A model generated the notes under the pieces. The model saw nothing but the letters and a program-made list of their open reading frames with translations. It searched no databases and was not told the origin of the DNA. Shown here in pieces: positions 55,050-63,919 of a stretch of 64,000 nucleotides of DNA; within the stretch, counting starts at the first letter, position 1; each line of letters begins with the position of its first letter. The translations under genes and the position numbers were made by a program. This stretch comes from an uncultured Bacteroidales bacterium (lineage in GTDB: Bacteria > Bacteroidota > Bacteroidia > Bacteroidales > Muribaculaceae): positions 50,477-114,476 of the forward strand of contig UQMZ01000004.1 of assembly GCA_900542185.1 (NCBI GenBank), given 5' to 3'.

Positions 55050-55090
55050 GAGAGTGTATTTGTTATTACAATGAATACACTCTCTTTGTA
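55050..55090 (+). terminator. Terminator after topA
   Basis: GAGAGTGTATT (55050-55060) pairs with AATACACTCTC (55074-55084), 11 bp with a 13-nt loop, followed by TTTGTATATT. The next gene starts 34 nt later. Confidence 0.65.
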
Positions 55091-55123
55091 TATTCAAAGG
55101 GATAACGAATCCACTATACGGGA

Positions 55124-58100
55124 ATGGTCAGGAAGGTTACGAAAATAGTGCTGTGGACGGTTGCCGGCATCGTGCTGCTGGCTGTCGTACTGGCGGGCGT
55201 GGGTGCCTGGATGCTCACGCCCGGCCGTCTTACCGGGCTGGTGAACCGCGAGCTTTCCAAGCGGCTCAACGCCGATGTCACCGCCCACAATGTACGTCTC
55301 GACCTTTTCTCGACATATCCGATAGCCCGCGTCAGCATCGACTCACTGACCATAGCCTGCCGCCCGGACAGCGTCAGGACCGCCGACGGCAAGATTATGG
55401 CCGATGCGCGCCAACTGCTCAAGACCGGTGCCGTCACCGCTCGCCTGGACGTCAGGAAGCTGCTGCACAAGGATATCGACCTGCAGTATGCCGGCGTGGA
55501 TTCGATGCGCCTCAACCTGGTGCGCTTCTCCCCCGCGCGCTCCAACTGGAACATCCTTCCGGCAAAGATAAAGCCTGTCAAGGACCTCACATTCGCATTC
55601 GACACGCTGCGACTGGCGCATGGCTCGGTCCGTTTCCGCGACATGGTCTCGGATACTGACGCATCTTTGGCTATCAATCCCGAAGCATCCATACTGCCGC
55701 AAGGTTCCGATTCATACCGTTCCAGCATCCCGGCCAAGGCTTCAGTCAGCATGAAGGGTCGGAAATATCTCACTGACCTTCCGTTGCTGTTAGAGGGCGA
55801 CACAAAGCTGACCTTCACCCCCTTTGCGCTTTCGACCCGGGATTTTACCGTGAAATTAGGCGACATCACCGGCCTTGTCACCCTGGACATGAGCATGAAT
55901 CCGGACATCCGCATCAATGCCTTCGACTGGAAGCTGTCTCCCTTCGGCATCGGCGAGCTGCTGAAGCTGATTCCCGCCTCTGCGGCGCCGTGGCTCTCCG
56001 GTCTTCGCGCCGAGGCTCCGATCAGCGGCAGCGTCACGCTGACGGAACCCTATACTGTCGGAAAAGGGATATGTCCTACCCTGACGGCACAGGTTGTACT
56101 GCCTCACGGATCGTTGCGCTACGACAATCCGCAATACGGCACCTATAGTTTCGACGACCTGGCGGTCAATAGCATATTCCATCTTGACGGCGCCCATCCC
56201 GCGGCCTCGTCGCTGCGGCTGAAAGAACTGTATATCCGTGGCGAGGACATGGATGTGCTGGCACAGGCGGACGTACGGGCCATAGGCGCCGACCCTGAAG
56301 TTCAAGGCACGTTAAGGGGCGACATCTCCCTGACGCGGCTGGGCCATGTCCTGCCCTATCTGCAGGGCTTCAACCTGCGGGGGAAGGTCACCTCAGACAC
56401 GCGCATCAGTTTCCGCATGTCCGACATCAACCGGGGACGTCTCGATCGGATGCTTGTAGAGGGCAACGCAAACATGCACGGGCTTCAGATCGAGAATGTA
56501 GGCGACGTGGACCGCATCGCCGCCGGCAATATGTCGGTGAAGTTCCTCGGCAAAGCCCGGAGCGCCACACCCGAGGCAGTGCGCGGCTCGCTGTTCGACT
56601 TCGATGCCGTGGTAGACAGGTTCTCCGTACTGGCGGCGGGCTGCAAGGCCGTAGCTTCGTCTGTAAGCCTTTCGACCACCGTCAGCGACCCCGGCACAGC
56701 CACTGCCACCAACCTGCCGAATGACGTGCCGTTCAACATCAATCTGCGGGCTGCCACACTGAGCATAGGCGACCCCAACGACACAATACGCGTCAACCTG
56801 GGCGATGCCGAGATAAGCAGCGTCATATCGGCCAGAATGCTCGAGAACATGCAGGCCGACCTGTACGACGTGCGCATCAAGGGCGCGTCTCTATCCTATT
56901 CCGGCCAGGGGACGTCGCTGGGAGTCAGCGGCGTAGACACGCGACTTCGGGCCCAACGTTCCGGTTCAATCCCGCAGGCGGCTCCGTTCGCGACACCGGC
57001 CACGTGGAATGCCGACAGCCGCTCGTTGGCCGTTTTGCGGCATTCCCCGCAGATGCTGACCGTGCAGCAGTCACCGGCGCTGACATCGTTAATGAACAAC
57101 TGGCTCCTATCCCTCCGTGTCAAAGGCGCCCGGGCCTCTGTCTACACCGACGTCTTCCCGATAGAGAATCTCATCAGCGACCTGGACATAAGGGCCAACA
57201 CAGACACCGTCACCATACATAGCGTGAAGTCGCGCACCGGCTCCACTGTGGCCGCCGTATCGGGTCGTGTCACGAATCTGCGGCAGTTCCTCACTTCGGC
57301 GCAACCTGCACCGCTCGCCATGTCGATCAACGCCGATGTAGACACACTGCAGCTTAACCAGCTGGCCGCCGCATACGTACGGGGGTACGAAATGAAGCAC
57401 GGACCGGGATCGTTTGCAAAACTTTTGAAAAACACAGCCATTACCCGCGACGATTCCGTCGCCTTCATGATACCGCGCAACATCGTGGCCGACATCCGTT
57501 CCACAGTGAACGTAATGGAGTGTCTCGATATGCCCGCAACCGGCATTACGGCGAATATCCGCGCCGCCGGCGGCAAGGTCGAGCTGCCATCCTTCTCGGC
57601 ATCCACCGGGTTCATGAACATTTCCGGCAATGCAGGTTACGACACACATGATATTCAGAATATCGCGGCCAATGTCGCGCTCGGTATGAACGACCTTGAA
57701 CTGTCGCGGCTTTACACCGCGTTCCCGGCACTGACGGAGAAAGTTCCTGAGATTAAGAATCTGACCGGCTCGTTCAATATAGGCACCAGGTTTTCGGCGC
57801 GACTGTTTCCCACCATGTACGTGATGACGCCGGCCCTGCGTGCCGGAGTACACATACAGGCCGACGACCTGTACCTGAACCAGGACCGCGAGATACGGCA
57901 CGTCACGCATCTGATGATGATACACAGTCGCGACCCGCTGCATATCGCCGATCTGGATATCCGGGCATCGGTGTTCGACAACATGGTGATGCTGCATCCC
58001 TTCGACCTGAATCTGGACAGATACAAGCTGCGCGTTGCCGGGCTCAACAACTTCAACGGCAGAATGTTCTACCACGTAGGCGTCAAGGACTGGCCGCTGA

Positions 58101-58300
58101 TGTTTCCGTTCGGCGTCAACGTGAAGGGGATGTTCAATCATCCGGAGATCCGCCTCGGCAGCTCCACCTGGAAGGACATCGACGCCACCGAGATCTCGGG
58201 CGACATCATGTCCGGCATGCGCATCAACGTGGTGCAGCAGTTGCGCCATTACTTCTACATCCTGCTCGACCGCGCCGCGAAAGCTGACCAGGCCAAATAA
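55124..58300 (+). CDS. AsmA-family (AsmA-like) inner-membrane-anchored protein
   Basis: The 1058-residue protein has an N-terminal TM helix (about 8-31) and a long periplasmic beta-rich body. The start (GRLTGLVNRELSKRLNADVTAHNVRLDLFSTYP) and the C-terminal AsmA-like region (near 1000: GVNVKGMFNHPEIRLG) match AsmA/DUF748-type proteins, which are thought to form lipid-transfer bridges between inner and outer membrane. No enzymatic site is visible. It stands alone between terminators. Confidence 0.8.
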   Translation: MVRKVTKIVLWTVAGIVLLAVVLAGVGAWMLTPGRLTGLVNRELSKRLNADVTAHNVRLDLFSTYPIARVSIDSLTIACRPDSVRTADGKIMADARQLLKTGAVTARLDVRKLLHKDIDLQYAGVDSMRLNLVRFSPARSNWNILPAKIKPVKDLTFAFDTLRLAHGSVRFRDMVSDTDASLAINPEASILPQGSDSYRSSIPAKASVSMKGRKYLTDLPLLLEGDTKLTFTPFALSTRDFTVKLGDITGLVTLDMSMNPDIRINAFDWKLSPFGIGELLKLIPASAAPWLSGLRAEAPISGSVTLTEPYTVGKGICPTLTAQVVLPHGSLRYDNPQYGTYSFDDLAVNSIFHLDGAHPAASSLRLKELYIRGEDMDVLAQADVRAIGADPEVQGTLRGDISLTRLGHVLPYLQGFNLRGKVTSDTRISFRMSDINRGRLDRMLVEGNANMHGLQIENVGDVDRIAAGNMSVKFLGKARSATPEAVRGSLFDFDAVVDRFSVLAAGCKAVASSVSLSTTVSDPGTATATNLPNDVPFNINLRAATLSIGDPNDTIRVNLGDAEISSVISARMLENMQADLYDVRIKGASLSYSGQGTSLGVSGVDTRLRAQRSGSIPQAAPFATPATWNADSRSLAVLRHSPQMLTVQQSPALTSLMNNWLLSLRVKGARASVYTDVFPIENLISDLDIRANTDTVTIHSVKSRTGSTVAAVSGRVTNLRQFLTSAQPAPLAMSINADVDTLQLNQLAAAYVRGYEMKHGPGSFAKLLKNTAITRDDSVAFMIPRNIVADIRSTVNVMECLDMPATGITANIRAAGGKVELPSFSASTGFMNISGNAGYDTHDIQNIAANVALGMNDLELSRLYTAFPALTEKVPEIKNLTGSFNIGTRFSARLFPTMYVMTPALRAGVHIQADDLYLNQDREIRHVTHLMMIHSRDPLHIADLDIRASVFDNMVMLHPFDLNLDRYKLRVAGLNNFNGRMFYHVGVKDWPLMFPFGVNVKGMFNHPEIRLGSSTWKDIDATEISGDIMSGMRINVVQQLRHYFYILLDRAAKADQAK

Positions 58301-58318
58301 AAGCTCCGCACAATACGG

Positions 58319-59398
58319 CTATTTACCCTTCATGGTACTGAGGTTGCAGTGCATAAGATTGCCTTCCGAGTCACGCAGGTGCATGCCGTTGCCTTCACAG
58401 TAACGCCAGAAGGTGCATTCGGAGCATTCTCCCCGCTTCATCCAGCTGCGGTCGCGATATTGTCTGAATCCGTTTTGCCATACTTCCCAGAAATCATCCT
58501 TATAGATGTTCCCTTGTCGGTAATCAGCCCGGATGCTGGGACACGCCCCGATACCACCGTCCAGCAGAACCGAACCGACGGTTACACCTGCGGCACATTC
58601 AAAAAAAGTATCGCGGGCCACTCCCTCATAACCGCCTAAGAAACCTTCGCAGCAGAACGATGCCTTAATCCGGCCCTCTTTTCGGGTGCGGACTATGAAT
58701 TCCATCATTTGCCGTGTATCTTCGGCATTCAGTTTAAACTCCGGATATGCGGCGGCGCGACCGGCAGGGAAAATGGTAAAGAGACGCCAGTGTTTCACGC
58801 CTGCGTCAATCAGCAGATCGCGCACCCGGTCAAGTTCACCGAGCGACTTTTTGTTGACGCATGTCACCACGTCGAAATTGAGGTCTTCGGCTTTGGCGAC
58901 CATTCCGATTGCCGCGACAGCGCGTTCAAACGACCGGGGATTGCCGCGCATCCAGTTGTGCGTATCTTCGAGACCGTCAAGGCTGATGGTGATGTTATGC
59001 AGCCCGGCCCGGCGCAACGACAGGAACCGGTCTTCCGTCAGCAACAGACCGTTGGTCACTATGCCCCACGGCAGTTCACGGTCGTACAGGGCGCGACCTA
59101 CCGTCTCAAGGTCCTGCCTAACCAACGGCTCGCCACCAGTGATTATGATGTTCAGCGTATGCGGGTCGACATGTGGAAGCAGTGAATCCACCACTCTAAG
59201 AAAATCTTCAGCCGGCATGTCGGGGAGCGTCGACGAGCTCTTGCAGTCGCTGCCGCAATGCCGGCAATGCAGATTGCAACGCCATGTGCATTCCCAGAAC
59301 AATTCCTTCAGTGGATGCTCCTCGCGACGTTTCCTTTTGATGGTGCGGAACAGTTCCAATGCTATTTTCTGACGGACGGATAGACTTTTCATAACCAT
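58319..59398 (-). CDS. Radical SAM/SPASM maturase of the rSAM/lipoprotein type
   Basis: This 359-residue enzyme carries the radical SAM motif CNLHCRHC (Cys41, Cys45, Cys48), the SAM-binding ITGGEPL, and a SPASM-type C-terminus with further cysteine clusters (FCCEGFLGGYEG, FFECAAGV, CSECTFWRYCEGNGMH). It resembles the maturase of the rSAM/lipoprotein system known from gut and oral Bacteroidetes by genome comparison only; substrate and product are unproven. It is the third gene of a leftward operon, 9 nt after the sigma-barrel gene, with the candidate substrate lipoprotein encoded first. The start may be Met1 or Met3. Confidence 0.9.
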   Translation of the reverse strand: MVMKSLSVRQKIALELFRTIKRKRREEHPLKELFWECTWRCNLHCRHCGSDCKSSSTLPDMPAEDFLRVVDSLLPHVDPHTLNIIITGGEPLVRQDLETVGRALYDRELPWGIVTNGLLLTEDRFLSLRRAGLHNITISLDGLEDTHNWMRGNPRSFERAVAAIGMVAKAEDLNFDVVTCVNKKSLGELDRVRDLLIDAGVKHWRLFTIFPAGRAAAYPEFKLNAEDTRQMMEFIVRTRKEGRIKASFCCEGFLGGYEGVARDTFFECAAGVTVGSVLLDGGIGACPSIRADYRQGNIYKDDFWEVWQNGFRQYRDRSWMKRGECSECTFWRYCEGNGMHLRDSEGNLMHCNLSTMKGK

Positions 59399-59407
59399 AT
59401 ATTATTA

Positions 59408-60991
59408 TTACCAGTTAAACCGTATGCCAAGCGGTAATGCGAAATTCCACGATTCCTCGGTCCAGTAATTAGGCACGTTTGTATTCACTTTCGGCATATA
59501 CTGCAACGTCGGCTCCAGGAAGATGGACACATTCTTATGCAATCTCAGCGAGATGCCGTAACTTGCCGATACGGCCCACATCACCTTGGCATCAAGGTTG
59601 CCCACAGGCACATCGGCCGACGAATTTAAGCCCGACCTGAGGACACCGTGGCTGTAAACCGGGAAATTGACAGAGGCTCCGATGCTGCCGTACAGCGACA
59701 TAATCCCCCGCGTGTAGGTAGTTATGTTCAGTTTCAGCGGGATGCCGATATAATGCCAGTTACAGTGACTCTCGTTTTTACCCGATTCGTATGCCGAATG
59801 AAGGTATGTGTATCGTAGTCCGCTTTCCAGAGAAAGGATCGAATTGAATCTTTTCGCCACAGACAAAGAAACGGTCACCGGCATATAGTTTCGGTGAGAG
59901 ACACCACTGTAATCCCTGGACGGTTTCCGGCTGATTTTACTGATTCCGGACCTTGTGGCATCACCGGAATTGTCCGGATTGTCGGGGTTATCTGGATTAT
60001 CCGGGGGTGTGGGACCGGGATCTGAGGCGGCATAATCACCATTTCCTATGCCGCTTTTTATGGAAGTGCCGACAAAATCGGTTCCGACACCGACTGACCA
60101 TCCGACCGCCTTGCGTTTCGGCAGTTCATCGGTGAGGGCCCGGTATGTTTCATCGGCATGCTCGGGGACAGGCGCGTTAGCAGTTTCGGCAGCAGGGTCA
60201 GTTGCAGGCGCTGTCTCCGGTTCTGTTTCAACCGGGGCCTTTGGCTCACTCTGGGGCAGAGAGTCGGAGGCTGTGGGAGTAGTGGGAGTAGTGGGAGTAG
60301 TGGGGAAAGTCAGAGAATTGATAGCCGCGAGATTGCTCTGATGGCTCTGATTACTCTGATGGCTGTGCGCAATGGCGGTTTCCGCCGGCCGGTGCGACCG
60401 GTAATACGTCATGATTCCGCCTGTCATGATTAGAAGCGACAAGATTAGGACGCCACCTTGCTTCTTGTAATCCCTGATGAACTGACGCATCATCACCTTG
60501 GCGTGAAACAGCTGCGACGCCGATGTCGACGGTTCTATGCCCAATATTTTGGCTATCTCCTTGTGCGACTTATTCTCCAGCACCGACAGACGGAACACCT
60601 TACCATAACCCGCCGGCAGCCTGCGTATCATCGCTTCAAGCACATCGAGATCTATGATGTCCTCTAAGTCCTTGGTGTCTTCCACCTCCGGAATCTCGTG
60701 AAGCACCACATTGATGTCCTGCTCACGCAGAAACTGTAGCGCCAGGTTGCGCATTATGGATGCCAGCCACGACTGGACCCGCGATGGATCCTTCAGGTCG
60801 CGCATCCGAGTGAAGGCTATAATGAATCCGTCATGAAGTATGTCCTCGACATCCTCGGCATTGTCGACATATCGCCTTATCACGCCCGCCATTTTGGGTG
60901 CTAACCGCGTATAGAACATGCTCAGCGCCTCTTTGTCTCCATCGAGGCACTGAGCTATCAGTTCTTCGTCACCTATGCCGATTCTGTCCAA
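59408..60991 (-). CDS. ECF sigma factor fused to TM helix, repeat-rich linker and outer-membrane beta-barrel
   Basis: One uninterrupted 527-residue frame joins parts that are normally separate proteins. Residues about 24-92 are sigma region 2 (VEDILHDGFIIAFTRMRDL, WLASIMRNLALQFLRE) and 116-172 region 4 (LPAGYGKVFRLSVLENKSHK, EIAKILGIEPSTSASQLFHA). A TM helix (about 179-197) follows directly. Residues 198-296 are a low-complexity linker (HQSN and TTP repeats, Glu/Pro/Ala-rich). From about 294 the sequence is an OmpA/porin-like beta-barrel (GWSVGVGTDF, SLSVAKRFNSILSLESGLRY) ending in the aromatic GIRFNW, with a Pro-Asp repeat insert (about 325-342). I infer a sigma factor tethered to the inner membrane and physically tied to the outer membrane. 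It may be freed by proteolysis. Operon: lipoprotein (30-nt gap), this gene, radical SAM enzyme. Confidence 0.88.
   Translation of the reverse strand: MDRIGIGDEELIAQCLDGDKEALSMFYTRLAPKMAGVIRRYVDNAEDVEDILHDGFIIAFTRMRDLKDPSRVQSWLASIMRNLALQFLREQDINVVLHEIPEVEDTKDLEDIIDLDVLEAMIRRLPAGYGKVFRLSVLENKSHKEIAKILGIEPSTSASQLFHAKVMMRQFIRDYKKQGGVLILSLLIMTGGIMTYYRSHRPAETAIAHSHQSNQSHQSNLAAINSLTFPTTPTTPTTPTASDSLPQSEPKAPVETEPETAPATDPAAETANAPVPEHADETYRALTDELPKRKAVGWSVGVGTDFVGTSIKSGIGNGDYAASDPGPTPPDNPDNPDNPDNSGDATRSGISKISRKPSRDYSGVSHRNYMPVTVSLSVAKRFNSILSLESGLRYTYLHSAYESGKNESHCNWHYIGIPLKLNITTYTRGIMSLYGSIGASVNFPVYSHGVLRSGLNSSADVPVGNLDAKVMWAVSASYGISLRLHKNVSIFLEPTLQYMPKVNTNVPNYWTEESWNFALPLGIRFNW
59970..60005 (-). repeat. 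9-nt tandem repeats in the sigma-barrel gene (barrel-domain loop)
   Basis: Four units (TTGTCCGGA, TTGTCGGGG, TTATCTGGA, TTATCCGGG on the plus strand) encode Asn-Pro-Asp repeats. Unit length keeps the frame, so copy number could change loop length without a frameshift. Confidence 0.7.
60271..60359 (-). repeat. Two 9-nt tandem repeat arrays in the sigma-barrel gene (periplasmic linker)
   Basis: GTGGGAGTA is repeated three times exactly at 60271-60297 (Thr-Thr-Pro units). At 60333-60359 the units are GCTCTGATG, GCTCTGATT and ACTCTGATG (His-Gln-Ser-Asn region). Both lie in the linker between TM helix and barrel. Confidence 0.75.
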
Positions 60992-61021
60992 ACGTTAGTG
61001 TAAATGAAATCGGAATCCCGG

Positions 61022-61477
61022 TTACTTTTTCTTTTTCAATTTGAAATTGACCGTAGCCTTTGCCGTACCCACATTCCAGGGATTCTTGTCATGCTTACGG
61101 TCTTTCTCAAACTTCACTTTGACGTTCACAGAATCCGGCTCCAAGTCTGTATCTTCCGGTTTGCATACCACCTTTATTTCGTTTTTAGGGAAATCAGAGG
61201 TTTCAATCAGATAATTACCCTTGTCATCGGTTTGGCCTTTACCGAAGCTATATATGCCTGACTGGCCCTCCGGATGCGTTACATATATGTCGGCGTTGTC
61301 TACCGGATCTCCGGCTTCGTCGGTTACGGCTCCCTTTACTTCGAAATAACCTGTCGGGGTACCGTACATGCAAAGTTCTTTGCCTCCATTATCGCTGCAA
61401 CCGAAACCCAGCACGGCCAGTGCGCCGGCGCAGATTGTCGCCCACAGTGAGGATATCGTTCTGTATGTCTTTTTCAT
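61022..61477 (-). CDS. rSAM-associated small lipoprotein
   Basis: The 151-residue product has a lipoprotein signal peptide ending in LGFGC (Cys27), then a single carboxypeptidase-regulatory/Cna-B-like beta-sandwich (FEVKGAVTDEAGDPVDNADI, TDDKGNYLIETSDFP) and a lysine-rich end (FKLKKKK). The post-lipobox region with LCMYGTPTGYFEVKG resembles the putative lipoproteins that accompany the radical SAM/SPASM enzyme of the rSAM/lipoprotein system. It is the first gene of the operon and the likely maturation substrate. ATG 61477 is chosen over an upstream start at 61537 that lacks a signal peptide. Confidence 0.82.
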   Translation of the reverse strand: MKKTYRTISSLWATICAGALAVLGFGCSDNGGKELCMYGTPTGYFEVKGAVTDEAGDPVDNADIYVTHPEGQSGIYSFGKGQTDDKGNYLIETSDFPKNEIKVVCKPEDTDLEPDSVNVKVKFEKDRKHDKNPWNVGTAKATVNFKLKKKK

Positions 61478-61604
61478 AATCAATGCAATATGGCCCAAAT
61501 CACAGACCTTTTTATTATGTAGATGAAGAAATCGCACATATATTGCATGGCGAGTCGATATTTTTTCAAAATAGCTGCCTCAGAGCCCTCGAGAAGTAAA
61601 AAAA

Positions 61605-61636
61605 TTTGGTGAATTTCAAAAAAATAGCTAACTTTG
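61605..61636 (+). promoter_or_regulatory. Full-consensus Bacteroidetes promoter of tRNA-Pro
   Basis: TTTG (61605-61608) and TAACTTTG (61629-61636) are 20 nt apart, an exact consensus match, with the tRNA starting 17 nt after the box. Confidence 0.75.
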
Positions 61637-61653
61637 CAGTCGCAAACAAAAAT

Positions 61654-61727
61654 CGGGGTGTAGCACAGTTGGTTAGCGCGCTACGTTCGGGACGTAGAGG
61701 TCGGGCGTTCGAGTCGCCTCACCCCGA
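61654..61727 (+). tRNA. tRNA-Pro (anticodon CGG)
   Basis: The 74-nt gene folds as a standard cloverleaf: acceptor stem CGGGGTG with CACCCCG (61720-61726) and discriminator A, D-arm with GGTTAGCGC, anticodon stem CTACG/CGTAG around the loop TTCGGGA (anticodon CGG, reading CCG codons), and T-arm with GTTCGAGTC. The 3' CCA is not encoded. Confidence 0.95.
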
Positions 61728-61732
61728 CAGAG

Positions 61733-61765
61733 AAGCCGGAGCTCCCTCCGGCTTTTCTTATTTTT
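61733..61765 (+). terminator. Terminator after tRNA-Pro
   Basis: AAGCCGGAG (61733-61741) and CTCCGGCTT (61746-61754) form a perfect 9-bp stem with a 4-nt loop, followed by TTCTTATTTTT. Confidence 0.85.
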
Positions 61766-61814
61766 AACAAGCACGGCAACAATCTTACATTCCGACATAA
61801 AACATATCACGGCC

Positions 61815-63857
61815 ATGAGCGAATTTAAAAGAACACTGATCACAACGGCCCTCCCCTACGCCAACGGGCCTGTACACATAGGACACCTGGCGGGTGTGTA
61901 CGTACCCGCCGATATCTACGCGCGCTACATGCGTCTGCAGGGACGCGACGTGCTTCTGATAGGAGGCAGCGACGAACACGGCGTGCCCATCACCATCAAG
62001 GCCCGCAAGGAGGGCGTGACGCCTCAGGACATCGTGGACCGCTACCACACGCTGATACGCGACTCGTTCAAGGAGTTCGGCATCTCGTTCGACGTCTACG
62101 GCCGCACCACCAGCGACACGCACCGCCGCACGGCGTCCGATTTCTTCCGCAAGCTTTACGACAAGGGGGAGTTCGTGGAGAAAACCTCCATGCAGCTCTA
62201 CGACCCGGAGGCCAAGCAGTTTCTGGCCGACCGTTACGTGACGGGCAAATGCCCCCACTGCGGTGCCGAGGGCGCCTACGGCGACCAGTGCGAGGCCTGC
62301 GGCACGTCGCTTAACGCCACCGATCTGATCAATCCCAAGTCGGCCATCACAGGCGCCGAGCCGGTGCTGCGCGAGACCACGCATTTCTACCTTCCCCTCG
62401 ACAAATGGCAGAGCCGTCTTGAGGACTGGATTCTGAAGGGCCACAGAGAGTGGAAGACCAACGTCTACGGCCAGTGCAAGTCATGGCTCGATATGGGCCT
62501 GCAGCCCCGCGCCGTGAGCCGCGACCTCGACTGGGGTATCCCCGTGCCAGTGGAGGGTGCCGAGGGCAAGGTGCTGTACGTATGGTTCGACGCCCCTATC
62601 GGCTACATCTCCAACACCATCGACCTGGTGGGCGACGACTACACCAAGTGGTGGAAGGATCCGGAGACCCGCATGATACATTTCATCGGCAAAGACAACA
62701 TCGTGTTCCACTGCATCGTGTTCCCTGCCATGCTGATGGCCGACGGTTCGTATAACCTGCCCGACAACGTGCCGGCAAACGAGTTCCTGAACCTGGAGGA
62801 CGACAAGATCTCCACCTCGCGCAACTGGGCCGTATGGCTGCACGAGTATCTGCGCGACTTCCCCGGCAAGCAGGACACCTTGCGCTACACGCTGACGGCG
62901 AACGCGCCGGAAACCAAGGACAACAACTTCACATGGCGCGACTTCCAGGCCCGCAACAACAACGAATTGGTGGCCATCTTAGGCAACTTCGTGAACCGCG
63001 CCGTGGTGCTCGACCATAAGTATTTCGACGGCAAGGTTCCTGCCATAGAAGGCGAGCTGACCGACGTGGACCGCGAGGTATTGGCCGAGGTCAAGGCTGC
63101 CGTGGAGGCAACTACCGCCGACATCGAGAACTTCAAGTTCCGCGAGGCCCTGCGCCAGGCCATGAACGTGGCCCGCGCCGGCAACAAGTATCTGGCCGAC
63201 ACCGAGCCCTGGAAGGTATGGAAGACCGACCCGCAGCGCGTGGCCACAATCCTGAACGTATCGCTTCAGATATGCGCCACCATCGCCGTGGTGTTCGAAC
63301 CGTTCCTCCCCTTCATGAGCGGGAAGCTGACCGATATGCTGGGCCTGGACAAACTCAGCTGGGATATGGCCGGCCGCGACGACCTGCTGGCCGCAGGACA
63401 CGTCATCGGCAAGCCCGAGATCCTGTTCGAGAAGATCGACGACGAGGCCATCACGGCGCAGACCGACCGGCTGGCCCGCATCAAGGAGGAGAACAAGCTG
63501 GCAGGCTGGGCTCCCGAGTCCGTTAAGCCCGAATGCAGCTTCGACGACTTCGAGAAGGTGGACATACGCGTAGGCAAGGTGCTGGAATGCGAGAAAGTGA
63601 AGAAGTCGAAGAAACTGCTGAAGTTCAAGATTGACGACGGCATGGGCGGCCGCACCATTCTGAGCGGCATCGCCGGCAGCTATCCCGAACCGGAGAAACT
63701 TGTGGGCATGGAGGTGCTGTTCATCGCCAACTTCGCCCCGCGCAACATGATGGGCCACGAGAGCCAGGGCATGATCCTGAGCGCCGTCAACCCCGACGGC
63801 TCGCTGACGCTCTGCTCCCCCTCGTCCGACGTCGCCCCCGGCGCCCAGGTCGGCTAA
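61815..63857 (+). CDS. metG: Methionyl-tRNA synthetase
   Basis: The 680-residue class I synthetase charges tRNA-Met. The HIGH signature is HIGH in NGPVHIGHLAG, the zinc knuckle is CPHCGAEGAYGDQCEACG, and the KMSKS-loop reads DKISTSRNWAVW. The helical anticodon-binding domain follows, then a C-terminal EMAPII-like tRNA-binding/dimerisation domain (about 575-680; DIRVGKVLECEKVKKSKKL, ILSGIAGSY). A terminator hairpin follows at 63890-63919. Confidence 0.98.
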   Translation: MSEFKRTLITTALPYANGPVHIGHLAGVYVPADIYARYMRLQGRDVLLIGGSDEHGVPITIKARKEGVTPQDIVDRYHTLIRDSFKEFGISFDVYGRTTSDTHRRTASDFFRKLYDKGEFVEKTSMQLYDPEAKQFLADRYVTGKCPHCGAEGAYGDQCEACGTSLNATDLINPKSAITGAEPVLRETTHFYLPLDKWQSRLEDWILKGHREWKTNVYGQCKSWLDMGLQPRAVSRDLDWGIPVPVEGAEGKVLYVWFDAPIGYISNTIDLVGDDYTKWWKDPETRMIHFIGKDNIVFHCIVFPAMLMADGSYNLPDNVPANEFLNLEDDKISTSRNWAVWLHEYLRDFPGKQDTLRYTLTANAPETKDNNFTWRDFQARNNNELVAILGNFVNRAVVLDHKYFDGKVPAIEGELTDVDREVLAEVKAAVEATTADIENFKFREALRQAMNVARAGNKYLADTEPWKVWKTDPQRVATILNVSLQICATIAVVFEPFLPFMSGKLTDMLGLDKLSWDMAGRDDLLAAGHVIGKPEILFEKIDDEAITAQTDRLARIKEENKLAGWAPESVKPECSFDDFEKVDIRVGKVLECEKVKKSKKLLKFKIDDGMGGRTILSGIAGSYPEPEKLVGMEVLFIANFAPRNMMGHESQGMILSAVNPDGSLTLCSPSSDVAPGAQVG

Positions 63858-63889
63858 CCCCGCCAACATCACCGCAATAACACATAACG

Positions 63890-63919
63890 CGCCCGGCACC
63901 TTCCCATACGTGCCGGGCG
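63890..63919 (+). terminator. Terminator after metG
   Basis: CGCCCGGCAC (63890-63899) pairs with GTGCCGGGCG (63910-63919), 10 bp with a 10-nt loop, then TGCTGTTTATG. The last about 80 nt of the window show no gene. Confidence 0.7.
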
